A stretch of 64,000 nt of DNA, taken from positions 2,728,001 to 2,792,000 of the forward strand of contig JAGPYM010000002.1 in NCBI GenBank assembly GCA_020736575.1, in the 5' to 3' direction. The stretch is from Thelonectria olida (Eukaryota > Ascomycota > Sordariomycetes > Hypocreales > Nectriaceae). Position 1 is the stretch's first letter. Every line of letters starts with the position of its first letter. The position numbers and the translations under genes were made by a program. The notes beneath the pieces were generated by a model. The model searched no databases. It was not told the DNA's origin and was given only the letters and a program-made list of their open reading frames with translations. Positions 33,510 to 44,494 of the stretch are shown here, piece by piece.

Positions 33510-36500
33510 ATGCATCTCAGCGCTGGTGGTGCGCGCTCGCCGAACCACCGTCAACAACACCGCCACGATCACGAGCACGATAACCGTAACCACAACATTC
33601 AGGGTCGGCCAACGAGGCGACATGCAACCCTTGAAAAGTGCAGCGCCGTGCCTATGACATTCGCTGCTCCCATAGATATATCCTCGTCATCCAACGATCC
33701 CCTGAGCCCCTCACATTCGATCATGGCCGACGTTGGGTCCCGGCGGAGGGCATGGCCCTTGCGACTGTCTTCCCTTCCACGTTTCTCCACGAACTGCGTC
33801 CTTATCGTCCTCCTCGCCGTGCTCGCCATTCACCCCGTCGCTGCTGTGAAGATAAAGAGCTACTCCAACTGCCTCGCTGCGTACCGTTTAAACAATCCCG
33901 CGCTTCTACAATGGAGTCCCGTATATGTCGATGCGAAATATGACACCGCGAATTCGAGCCACCATTTGCAAGTCACCGTTTACGGGAATGTTACGGGCTC
34001 TCAAAACGGGAGCTCGGTTCCCCCAGCGGAAGACACCGCGTACTGGAACGATCCTAACCAGACGTTTGGCAAGATTGTCCGTATTCCTGATGCCGACTTG
34101 AATAGAGCCACAACCTTGATTCGCAAAGTCAACTTCTTGTCATATGAACCATATGGCAACATATCTCAGGAGTTCTGCGGCGAGTTTGGTTTGGCGAATG
34201 GTGCCTGCCCTCTTGGGCCTGTCTGGAACAGCTCTGACATGTAGGCTTCACTCTTCCCATCCTAGTTGCGTGCCGCTACGAAATGAATTGATGTGTAAAC
34301 GAAAGATGCTGATATTCGGCTTTAATAGTTCGATTCCAGACAACCTACCCTCGGTAAACATCACAAACGACATGTTTTCCTCTTACGCCTTTGCCTCTCT
34401 TGACGCTTCTTTTATCGTCATTTGGGGCGACAGCGCAGCCACCAAGATTGGATGCGTCTCCGCAGTTGTTACCCCCGATCTTGGTGGTCTTCAGTGGCTC
34501 CTCAAGGTTTTGCCTGTCGTCATATTGCTCTTCATGGGAGCTGCCGTTGCCTTTTCTGCTATTATGAGTCCTTGGGGTTCGACCGATATTTTCCACTGGA
34601 CTTCAAACTACGGCCGCGACGTGGATTTGTTGCGATTAGTTACTCCGGGTTTTGGAGACTGCTTACAGTACATCCAATTCGTTGCCTTGACCGGTGGGCT
34701 CACTTTGGACTACCCTGGGTTTTACAAGCCAATTGTTAGCCAGTTGGCGTGGTCGACCCTTATGTTCAACGAGAGCTTTGTCGCAAATGCCGAGTCCTGG
34801 CAGAGCGTTGTGGACGGCATCTACGTTACTGACGCCAAGTACGGACTTCAGGAGCTCGGCCAATTGGTCGGCATGGCCGAGACTGAGGACATTTGGGCAG
34901 GCATGATGGTTTGGCTCTGTGTCTGCATAGCAAGCGTTACCATCCTGGTCCAAGGCGGGTTTCTCATCCAGTGGCTGTACCGCAAGATTAGGAACACGGC
35001 TGAAGAAGACCTGCGTTCTAAGAACATCCCCTTTTCCGTGGGTAACGTTGTTCGCATTGTCTTTAACTTCTTCTTACTGCCGATCGTTGCGCTCTCTTGC
35101 TTTCAGCTTGTGGTAGCCAGCCACGCCCCCGCCTTCGCCGTTGCGCTAGCAACTGTCACCCTCTTCATCCTCATCTTGTTTGCTTCCTATCTCTTCTGGC
35201 TCATCATCAAGACACGGCCAAAGTCCGTACTCTACGATGACCTTCCGACCGTCCTACTCTATGGGCCGCTGTACAACACGTATTCCGACGAGGCCGCCGG
35301 CTTTGCCCTGATACCTGTTTTTCTCACCTTTATCCGGGGCGTTGCTATTGGTGCCGTTCAGCCGAGTGGCATCGCGCAGGTGGTGTTGCTTGCGATTTGC
35401 GAGGTGATTCATGTCCTCGCCATCCATGCCTTCCGCCCGTTTCAGTCCGCTACGTCGATGAACGCCTATCACACACTCTTCTGCTCGTTACGACTGATCA
35501 CCATTCTCCTCATGGTCGCGTTCTTGCCCTCATTGGGGGTCACCGAAGGAGAAAAAGGGTGGATCGGATACGTCATCTTAGCCATTCATGGTGCCGCTCT
35601 GATTTTCGGCTTCTTCCTCAACGCTCTCCAGACCATCGTTGAGGTCGTCGCGCGATTGTTGGGCGCGGGCGGAGATGACGCAAGGGGACTCACTAGGGGA
35701 GGGTTGTCCAAGATCTTTGGCATGCGACAACTGTCACGTCGGGTGACACATCGCGCAAATGCAGGTCCCTCGCGAGCTAGCCAATTGTCGACAGCTGCCA
35801 TGTTAGATGCCGAAGACAATGGCAAGTCTGGCTACGTGATGCCCAGCGGAAGAGTGCGAAGCGAGTCTGGTGCGAGTCTTGGTGGAATGCTTGCCCACAA
35901 CCGGCAGAGTTCGGCGCTCGATAGCATCGATGCCTACTCCGGCATGCCCCGTAACTTGGACAGTGGGAGTTCCATCATGCCAGATACACCTGGTGAAGCG
36001 AGCACATTCTCCTTCCTCCCTTCGCCAACCGCCGCTCGCCATCATCCTTCTCAATCCCTTACCGAAGCCGCTGACCCATATTATCGACCACCTCGACGTC
36101 CCCGTGGGACCTTCAACGACTCAATTCACTCCGACAAGCCACCCGGTTCTAGCAGCGCAGACAACAAGAGATTTAGTCAAGCTGGAGAGGGAACCCCTGC
36201 CGATCAATCAGATATGGGGGCCGAGATCTCTCGTGGCGCAACTCCCGCTCCTCCCGCCCCTGTCGGCCCCCCTGGCGCCAATTCCCAGCTTAGCTTCCCA
36301 CTGAACCGCCCTGATTACGCGACACGCGAATCTGATTTCTACTATGGCGTTCGCGGCCCTGCCCTTAATTCAGATGGTCTGGGTCGAAAACTGGGAACTG
36401 GCCCGGCCGATCCAAATGGACCTGTTGCTATGGCTTCGGGATGGTTTAGGGGCATGTTTGGAGGCAAGACGAAGGAGAAGGGCAAGGGCTTTGAGGTGGT

Positions 36501-37257
36501 CAGAAGCGCTAGGATGCCTCCCGCCATGATGGCGAGAAATGGCGGCGAGTCCCCGCCAGAGGGTATCCCCGTTGCCATGGGTGTGCTCCGTAACGGCCCC
36601 ATCGATTCCGACGACGAGGACGAACCCCCACGACGCTCGCCTAGGCATCGTGCAGGTGACTTGCTTGATGACAATGGTGACCCGCAGGATTCGGAACCCG
36701 ACAGCCCCGTGGCCGAACGATCAACACGACCATTTACCGATGACGAGAGAGTCCCAAGAGAGCCGACAAGGGCCCTATCTAAGAAGCCCAATAGTGTTGC
36801 TCTCCGCCAGGTTGCCGCTGACATGGATCTACCAGAGATTCCACGAAAGAGTTCTAAGCGGGCTTCAGGTAGCCATGAGCGAAAACACCCTCGACCTCCG
36901 TCCCTGAGCCTGACCATGCCTGGGTCTAGCCTCGCATTCGACCCACACCACATGAGGGATTCTGATTCTGTCAGTCAACAATCAAGTCGACACCGCCATG
37001 GCCAGTCTCTTTCGTCACGCCTGCCTTTTGAGCGCACAGGATCCCAAAAACGCCTTTCTAGCAATTCGTCTATGGAATTCCCTGGCGAGTTTACCCAGGT
37101 TGACCTGCAAGGTGGACGCGAGGAGCGTCCTGCTAGTTTCGGGATGGTAGCTCAACATGGCATTAGTAGAGTTGATCCTCTGCATCGCGAGGTCGACCTC
37201 TTGGGCAGCTCAGCCGAACTCGTGGTGGACGACCCTCCTTCGCGGCCAAGAACATGA
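33510..37257 (+). CDS. FLC/TRP-like fungal membrane protein
   Basis: This is a polytopic membrane protein of the fungal flavin-carrier/TRP-like family (ML-like lumenal domain plus TRP-like membrane domain), linked in other fungi to calcium, cell-wall and flavin homeostasis. Exons 33510-34240 and 34329-37257 are joined across an 88-bp intron (GTAGGC...ATAG), giving 1219 residues. A signal-peptide-like segment (TNCVLIVLLAVLAIHPVAA) lies near residues 94-112. The ATG at 33723 (MADVGSRRRAWPL), in strong Kozak context and closer to that segment, may be the true start. The ML-like domain follows, with several N-glycosylation sequons and paired cysteines, then about nine membrane segments from residue ~300 to ~680. 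The remaining ~540 residues are a disordered Ser/Pro/Arg cytosolic tail. Transport substrate cannot be read from sequence. Confidence 0.88.
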
Positions 37258-38114
37258 AGCTGCACATTTCAACATTATCCAACACCTGGTAAATCCAGGT
37301 CACACAAGCCCTTGGGGCACGATCACTTTCCTAGTTTATAACCACCGTCACAACATCTGACTCACTAAAAATGTGCTGCACTATAATGTTTTGTTTTACC
37401 CCCGGGGCACAGCAGCTTCCGCGATGTATAGATATACTCACTATCACTCACACCAGTCTCTTGCACTACAATTTGCGCTGCCCCACGCAAAGCAAGAGCC
37501 ATCTCTTTGGTCAGGATAACGGCCGCCACTGAATTTTTGGGTTTCGGCAATGAAGGATAGGATGGGATTGGGCGTTTTTGGATTGTACTTTCTTTTTTCA
37601 ATGTCTATTTGGTCTTTCGGGCGGTCGAAGATTGTTCATTCTAGCGTCGGCGTATTAAAAAAGCTGGGCTCCAGGGAAAGGGATCCTGGAGGAACGAAGA
37701 TGGCCCATGGGAAGCACAGCACAGCGATTTTTGGAAGCGTTTTGAAGCGGTTTCGGGTGAAGAATAAGCACACCCTGTTTTGCTGGATGAGTGGCTAGGG
37801 TTTGTGACTTCCTGGGTTGGATGTCGGCCCCCTCAGGGGTTGGAGAGGGTAGGAATGTAGGTTTACGTCTGATACAACTCGATGAGAGTCGTAATGATGT
37901 CTTGTAATGTTTGACTATAACCGTTCGTCTTTTGTTCGTTGACATTGATGCTGCATCTCGTGACTGTGTACTTCAAATTTCCTATATCAGGACCGTCTTC
38001 CACACTTGCTGATTACACAAGCTATACGTCGTACTTCCAATGATGGCGTAATATATGATGCCCAGCAGTGTAACAAGAATTGAGACACACCAAACCCGGA
38101 TGTCTCCCACTTCT
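37258..38114. terminator. 3' region between FLC-like gene and REX1-like gene
   Basis: An 857-bp spacer between convergent stop codons. Only short frames are present, on both strands, with no recognisable character. It should contain both 3' UTRs. Confidence 0.45.
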
Positions 38115-40259
38115 TCATTTGACACTGACGAACCCAATACCAGACCGGGCCTGGCGGGCTGCCGCCTTGAGGGCCTGCTCCTCGACATCGGTCCATTTGA
38201 CGCTCAGCTCATCCCACTTCTTCCCAGGCGTGTTGTACTCCTTCCGCCACTTGGCCTGGACCTGCTGAAGGCGGGCCATTTCTCGTGGATCGCCGGAGCC
38301 GCTGTACAAAATAAAGGCAGTGCAGGGAGGGAGGCTCTCGTGTATTTGGACGAGACGCTCGGTCAGGCGGGCCACGGCTCGTTCAAGCTGAGATTTGTCT
38401 GAGATGGATGAGCTGTCACCGTCGCCTTGAGGAGGGCCGCCGTCGCTGGACGAGTTGTTGACGCGGTTGTGGTTCCACCAACCTTGAAGGGCTTCAAGCT
38501 CTCTGAAGCGGGCCCAGACAAAGTCGACGCCTCCGCCGCGGATCTCTAGGCCGTCGGGATCGCCCTTGACGGCTCTGATGACGTTGCTGGCGACGTCGTC
38601 GTCATTTCTGCACCCGAGGATATGAGTCGCTCCGGCGCCAGCGCCCTTGGAAGGATCGCCCCAGTCAATGGCGGCGCTCGTCTTCCCGACCTCGAGGCCA
38701 CCGGCATCTCCGCCCTGAGCCTTGTATGCGGTTCCCGCGCGTGCGAGTCTGCGGAAAAGATTCTCGCCCGTCGCATCGGATGTGCCCCAAGTCTTGCCCT
38801 TTTCGCACTTTTGCTTCACAAGATCGAGGCAGGTCTTTGCGTCTTCGATGCTGTTGTGGCCGCTTGCGCCGCCCTTCTGAATCTCTCGGGATAGGTACTT
38901 CTGCGCGAGGTACTTGAGGGAAGATTTGAGCGGGGGGCCACGGGGGTGGGGGAAGATGATGGATGTGTCGACGATGAAGGGGTGGGTGAGTTGCAGGGCC
39001 TTGGTGTCTGATTCTAGGGAGTGGCCCAAGAGGATCGTTTGCGGGTGGAGGATTTCTACGAGCTTGTTCTGAATGTCGCGGAGCGTCGTTGTCACGGGCG
39101 CGAGCATCTCTTCTGTGATGCCAGAATACTGAGTGACGTAGTCGGTGATGGGCTTATCAGGCTTGACAAGTTCATCGAGGACCACCTCACCGGACCAGTC
39201 TACAACGCTGATGCGAGTCAACGAAAACTCGTTCTCGCCAGTCATGCACATTTCGCAGTCAATCGCCAGGACTTCTCGACCGGCGGTGACACTGCCGTGT
39301 TGTATGTCTTTTTCAGGCACAACTCCATCTTCCAACCTGTCCACCTTGGTAGTAACCCATCCTTCAGGAAGGACAAAACTATCCCTTTGGACGCCTTCTG
39401 CGAGGAGAGCTGGGTGGACGAGGTAGCCATTATCAGCCAAATCGTCGGGGGTGCAGAGGAACTCGGTAATGCGAGTTCGCTCGTTTCTCCAGCCCTGGGG
39501 CTCGGATGCGGGCTTGATGCCCTTCTTGTTTGTCTTTTCCTTTGAGATTGGTGCTGTGAGAAAGGTATGCAAGGGAGAATGCATCTTTCCGTGCCTGTCA
39601 TCTCCAGGTGTTTTGACGGGCCATAGGTGCGGGAACATGTCTGCAAAGGATTCCAAGGCTTCGGGGAGGTTCTCCTTCTTCAAGGGCCGGGGATAATAGT
39701 TGTCCGGTGACGCTGAGTTGGAGTCTTCCACTTTTGGAACGTCTTGATTGTAGGTGAGAAAGTCGACATCTTTTTTGAACATGGCTTCTTCCAAGCCGGG
39801 AACCATGAGAGCAACGATCTTTCGGAAAGCAGGGCGGTGGGTGATGCCGACCCATTGCGGACCTGGGCCGTCGGCGAAGATGTAGGTGACGAGATCGCGA
39901 AGGTGGGTGAGTTGGATCTTGGACTGTAAACGGGCATTGGGAGAGAAGGCGATTGTTGGATAGTTCTTCCCGGGCTTTGGAATTTTCTTGAGCTTCTTAT
40001 TGGGCCGAGTGACGACTGTCCAGTCGCCTCCTTCGTCCTCATCGTGGGGTAGGGCGCGCTTCAGACTGCCGTCGCTTTCGATGGGCGTAGACTTGTCGGG
40101 GGTAGAAGATTCGGTAGCTTGCGCGCTGCCCTTCGAATGTCTTGTTTCCTCGGGAAGAACCTGAGCCACAGGGTCGGCAGAGGAATTGGTGCCTGGGGTG
40201 GCAGTGAGGACGTGTCTGGCAGTGCGATGCTGTTTGCTCTTGGATTTTTTCTTACCCAT
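38115..40259 (-). CDS. REX1: DEDDh RNA exonuclease, REX1/RNH70 type
   Basis: A 3'-5' exoribonuclease expected to act in the nucleus on 5S rRNA and tRNA precursor 3' ends. It is a single exon of 714 residues. The N-terminus is a basic lysine-rich tract (MGKKKSKSKQHR), a plausible nuclear or nucleolar signal. The exonuclease domain spans about residues 328-485. It shows AIDCEMC (first D and E), the TRISVVDW strand, the HSLESDTKAL segment carrying the second D, and GHNSIEDAKTCLDL with the catalytic H and last D, so all DEDDh residues are present. The C-terminal ~220 residues include a conserved-looking AFILYSGSGDP segment and a basic tail. It is longer than yeast Rex1 (553) because of polar extensions. 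Divergent from the Mis18-like gene. Confidence 0.92.
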   Translation of the reverse strand: MGKKKSKSKQHRTARHVLTATPGTNSSADPVAQVLPEETRHSKGSAQATESSTPDKSTPIESDGSLKRALPHDEDEGGDWTVVTRPNKKLKKIPKPGKNYPTIAFSPNARLQSKIQLTHLRDLVTYIFADGPGPQWVGITHRPAFRKIVALMVPGLEEAMFKKDVDFLTYNQDVPKVEDSNSASPDNYYPRPLKKENLPEALESFADMFPHLWPVKTPGDDRHGKMHSPLHTFLTAPISKEKTNKKGIKPASEPQGWRNERTRITEFLCTPDDLADNGYLVHPALLAEGVQRDSFVLPEGWVTTKVDRLEDGVVPEKDIQHGSVTAGREVLAIDCEMCMTGENEFSLTRISVVDWSGEVVLDELVKPDKPITDYVTQYSGITEEMLAPVTTTLRDIQNKLVEILHPQTILLGHSLESDTKALQLTHPFIVDTSIIFPHPRGPPLKSSLKYLAQKYLSREIQKGGASGHNSIEDAKTCLDLVKQKCEKGKTWGTSDATGENLFRRLARAGTAYKAQGGDAGGLEVGKTSAAIDWGDPSKGAGAGATHILGCRNDDDVASNVIRAVKGDPDGLEIRGGGVDFVWARFRELEALQGWWNHNRVNNSSSDGGPPQGDGDSSSISDKSQLERAVARLTERLVQIHESLPPCTAFILYSGSGDPREMARLQQVQAKWRKEYNTPGKKWDELSVKWTDVEEQALKAAARQARSGIGFVSVK

Positions 40260-40792
40260 GGTTGGCTGGCGACAGACGCGCTTGGTTGGCGCACCTTGGA
40301 GATGGGACTTTTGTTTTGGATGAAATAGAGCACGACGGGGCTAGGCGATTGGGGTCATGGGCGTGAGCATGCATATGAAATGCAAAAGAAGTTCTGACCT
40401 GAAGATGAAAGATACTAGATGAGGTACCTTGGTGGTTTGCGAAAATCGAAGAGGTACGTACTGACGGATAGTGGGGTCGACCCGTCGAGGGAGCTTCCTT
40501 AATTGCGACCAATGAGCATCGGCGTTGGAAGCTCTTTACGCGCCTTCGCTTTTATGACGCGACGGGGAGCTCCTTTTCTCTGTTACAACCTCAACCTCAA
40601 CCTCTGCTCTGGAAAATTGGATGGCTGGTTGACCAGAGTGTCACCGCCTCGTCAACGACCCGCATTCTTATTGGTCCGACGTCAGAGCCTTATTCTGGTC
40701 CTTTTTCTTGATTTGTTCTTTTTCTTGTGATGAACCTCTGGAGCTGATTATTCATTCCATTCATCTCATCTACACCCCCAACTACACACGTC
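40260..40792. promoter_or_regulatory. Divergent promoter, REX1-like / Mis18-like
   Basis: A 533-bp spacer between opposite start codons. The plus strand is T-rich around 40686-40730 and contains an overlapping CAACCTCAACCTCAACCTC hexamer repeat near 40586-40605. No gene is seen. Confidence 0.4.
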
Positions 40793-42097
40793 ATGACTGT
40801 CGTTGCCATCAAATGCGCCAAGTGCGGCGTCAAGTTTGGCTCCGTCGACAACCTGTGGCTCAAGCTCGGCAAGCACCACATCGCTCTCATTACCGACGCT
40901 AACACTGATGTGGAAGTCAACGACGACGAGATCCTCGATGTCACAGGCATTAACAATGATCTAAGACTTGAATTTTCTCTTTCTAAACGCCTATCGCAAG
41001 GCCAGAGCGGCACTATCGTTGCTAATATGTAAGTAAGCCTTGCATTTCCACCCAACTCATGAACACCCACTGATCTCATCTTTGCTATCCACCATAGTAA
41101 GCTGAGAGAAATCAGCTGCACCTCATGCCATATGTCTGTTGGCTCGCAATGCGTAGAAATACCCGATGAACATCACCTCCTCGCCAAGTAGGTCAACCGC
41201 TCCCGTCACTGTCCCGCTATCTAACCCGTTGCAGGGGTCAGTACCTTTTTTTCGCAACAGCAATCCTTCTCAAGTCAGCCCGGGATGGGCGCCGCAAAGT
41301 AGAGCCCGAGGTTCAACAAACCTTCCCGTGGATTGCCACCAAAGAGCAGCCAAAGGTGTTCAGCCCAGAAGATGAAGTGCACCGAGATGGTACAGACGAA
41401 GAAGATCTTGAACGAGAAGAGAGCGTCGAGAGCGCTGAGAGCACCAATGGTTATCTGCCAGAAGAGCACATTCTAGACCCAGAAGTGACGGCTGCTCTCC
41501 AGTCCGTGGTGTCTGCCTTGGGACAAGACATCCAACTCCTCCATGGTAATACTTGATTCTGCTTGAAAACAAAGACCAAAAGGCTAACATATCATATTAT
41601 TAGACGAACTTCGCGAAACGAGGGCCGAAGTAAAGAAACTGAGGAGCGAAAACAATGGTCTCAAGGCTGAGTTGGAAAATACCAAGCATCAGGTTGAAGC
41701 GGCCCGCGAGAGCGCGGAAACAGCCAACTCAAACTTCGCCGTATACAAGGGGGATATCGAGAAGTTGGTGTCATACCTTGAGAACTATAACGTCCAGCAC
41801 TCATCACCCGCCGGCGGGTCTCATGCTGGCGTAATACGCAACCTGAAGCGAACGTCCCCTCAGGACAGTAACGAACCTCTTGACCGACCTTCGAAACGCG
41901 TTGCTATGACACCAGAGATCTCTAGTACAACGAACCGACGCCATACTAGTACGGGTACTTCCCAACGCTCTTCTCCCATAGTCTCTAGCGCAAGCAGAAA
42001 AAACGGCTACCTGACCCGACCACCACGAAGATCCTCAGATATTTTTGGAGAAAAGGAGTTGAGGGACCAAGAAATGACAGATGCCGATCATGCGTGA
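40793..42097 (+). CDS. Mis18/Yippee-like zinc-binding protein with coiled coil
   Basis: Probable member of the Mis18/Yippee fold group; Mis18 proteins act at centromeres to license CENP-A deposition. Four exons are inferred: 40793-41028, 41098-41187, 41235-41545 and 41604-42097, giving 376 residues with consistent phases. Two CxxC pairs lie at residues 8-11 (CAKC) and 86-89 (CTSC), spaced as expected for one shared zinc site. The second pair is followed by GQYLFFATAILLKSA, comparable to the end of a Mis18 domain. Residues ~190-265 form a heptad-rich coiled coil (ELRETRAEVKKLRSENNGLK), as in Mis18. The tail is Ser/Arg-rich with PSKR-type basic patches. Identity rests on architecture; a generic Yippee-domain protein is the alternative. 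It is convergent with the SET-MYND gene, 54 bp apart. Confidence 0.6.
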
Positions 42098-42151
42098 CGA
42101 ATCTCGCCACCGTGACTTCGGAAGCTCTCGGATCTTGAAATGTTACTGACC

Positions 42152-43889
42152 CTACTGGCCAAAGTCCAACGCCAGGATCTTGGGGCCGAGTTTTGCCAAA
42201 GTGTCGACTTGCTGGACCACGGCGTATCTAAAGAATGCGTGGGACTGGTCACTCCTGGGGTCTTTGTTCCAAGCATTGATAAGCGAAAGCTCTCGCTCTC
42301 GGCCCTGTAATTGGTCAATATCATTCAAAATCGCTTTCGCCTCAAGGGCCAAGCCCCATTCGTCGACATATCCGGCTGGAGCATTCTGCAGGACCATCAA
42401 GAGAAGCATCTGACATAACGATGTCTGATCAACCCCTTTCAGAGTGTCAAGGGCCTGGGCAGCAACGCCGTCAGTCGGTCCATTGGTCCATTTCTCGGCA
42501 GAGTCGCCCGGAATATGTGCTTCGGAAGCAGTAAGGGCCAGGAGCTTGGCGATCAAGAAGATCTTCGCACTCCGCTGCGGATGGAAAGGGGCCACGTATC
42601 GGTACGGATCAGCATCAGTGGCTACAAGGCACGTTACCAGCAAGGCGGAAATGTACCTTTGCTCCCTGACATAGTGGAGGGCTATGTCGGACAAGACTTG
42701 GTACAGCGGCGTAACAGCCCACCAGCCCTCGCTGACGAGCCCCTTGCAAGTTTGCCATTGCTTTTCCAGCATTTTTCGGTTCTCCTTGACCGTGTCCGGA
42801 GGCAATTCGCACCTATCAGCGACGATCTCGGCCGTGTTCCCACTGTGCTCGTTCGCTAGAGCTGCTTTCTTGGCGTTGGTGGCTGCTGCATGCGTCTTCA
42901 GCTTCGTCATGTCAAGCACGAGGCTTGCACGATTAAGTTCGATGTTAGGAGAGAGGGCGCATGCTTGATAGATGCTCAAGTCTTGTTCGCACCGGCGGCA
43001 TTTGCAGGTGAAGTGATACGGTTTGAGGGCTTGTTGCCTCACGGGCAACGGATATGTGTAGTCTGTGTAAGGATAGTGTGAGAACATATACTTAGGATAA
43101 TGGGAGTCTGTGACCAACCTGTGTACGAAATCTCGATTTCGTCGCCAGTGCGGATCTCCGTTTCCGCTTGTAGGACAGCCTTTCTTCCGACGAATTCCAC
43201 ATTGGCGTTTGGCAGGCAAGAGTGATTGGCCATGGCGAGCGTGGGCTCAAGGAAGATGGCAGCGTGCCCCAACTCAAAGTCCCATCTCTGAAAGGCATTG
43301 ACTTGGATCTGCACTTCATAGTCAACATCATGGCTGCACAAACGTAATCTCGACTCGGACATCGTACTTTGCACAAATACTCTACCGCCTTGTTGACAGC
43401 CTCCAGGTCTACTGTCAAGCCGGCAAATTTAACCGCGGCACAGCCCATCATCTGCTGGTTCTTCCAGTCCTCGGACTTATATTCGAAGTCCGCAATGCTG
43501 CCCTCCAGAGTCTCCAAAGCTTTGCCGATCTTCTTCTTGACAAGCGCCTGTATGACGGCCCTCACAGGCGTAGGCAGTTCCGGATGATCTGGGGGGGTCG
43601 TCTGAAGGGGCTTGCACTCCTTGGAGTGGACGGCAGACCAAGCCGCAGCCTGGCAGGTGGTGTTACAGTAGTAGGCATGATGGCAGAGCGAGCAGGCGCG
43701 AAGGTCGTCAGGGCCGGCTCTTTTCTTGAGGCAGTAACTGCAGACGCACTCGGTGTGTTCGACGGAGGCGACGAGGATGAGAGGAGCGAAGGCCTGGATG
43801 GTTTCGCCGGGGGAGAAGGTTTTAGTTGCGTAGAGACCGCGGCCCTTGGTGGGGTGGGGACGGACTTCTATTGGGGATGGAGGAGCCAT
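42152..43889 (-). CDS. SET and MYND domain protein
   Basis: A SMYD-type protein, a putative lysine methyltransferase using S-adenosylmethionine. Three exons are inferred: 43889-43368, 43308-43119 and 43062-42152, giving 540 residues. An in-frame ATG eight codons upstream (43913) is an alternative start. The split SET domain begins at HPTKGRGLYATK. A MYND zinc finger occupies residues ~50-87 (CSYC, CSLC, YYCNTTCQ, HSKEC). The SET core has NHSC at 202-205 and ISYTDYTYP formed across the second intron, followed by the post-SET cysteines C257, C259 and C262. The C-terminal half is helical, TPR-like. The second intron has an unusual donor (GTTGGT), but the join restores conserved text and phase. 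Substrate unknown. Confidence 0.88.
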
Positions 43890-44494
43890 TTTGGGGAAGA
43901 GAAGAGGGATCAAGAGGTGAGCTGAATGGATGGCAGAACTCCTTGGCTAGAACTTAGAATCGTTGTAGTGCAGCTTGAGGTGCCCCGCGGATGAGGTGAG
44001 CGAGGGTGGATGTCTGACGTTTCCAACGAGAGAAAGAAAAACAAGAAAGACTTGGGCTATCACCTCAGCTGGCAAGAGCGAAGAAGGAAAGAGCAAAAAT
44101 GCAGGCCGGTTGTAATACGCAGGTACCCAACTCAGTTGATGTTCAACTAAAGTTGAAGCTGAAATTAGTCGGATAAGTTGAATGTCTGTGCCTGGTTGAC
44201 GGCTAGGCTGCTTGAAAGGTTGACGTGTAAATGCGAATTTCTTTCGCACTGGTCTATTGGTCGCATAGACTGAGGTGCCGCTGGCTCTCTGGTGGAACAA
44301 ACTTCCAATATTTGCACTGTACACATAAATATCTTCCGTGCAGGTTCATCCAAGATTGATTCAAAAAAAAAAAAAAAGGCAACGAAAATCAAGATAGAGC
44401 AAGTACACATGGGGCGACGAAGACACAACAATAATAACAGTCATTATTCACATATGTATTTACAATCTTCATGATGATACGCAGCCATCGTGAT
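43890..44494. other. Spacer between SIL1 and SET-MYND genes
   Basis: A 605-bp interval between genes in tandem on the minus strand, with the SIL1 3' end at its right edge and the SET-MYND promoter at its left. It contains an A-run near 44365-44378 and no supportable gene. Confidence 0.5.
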
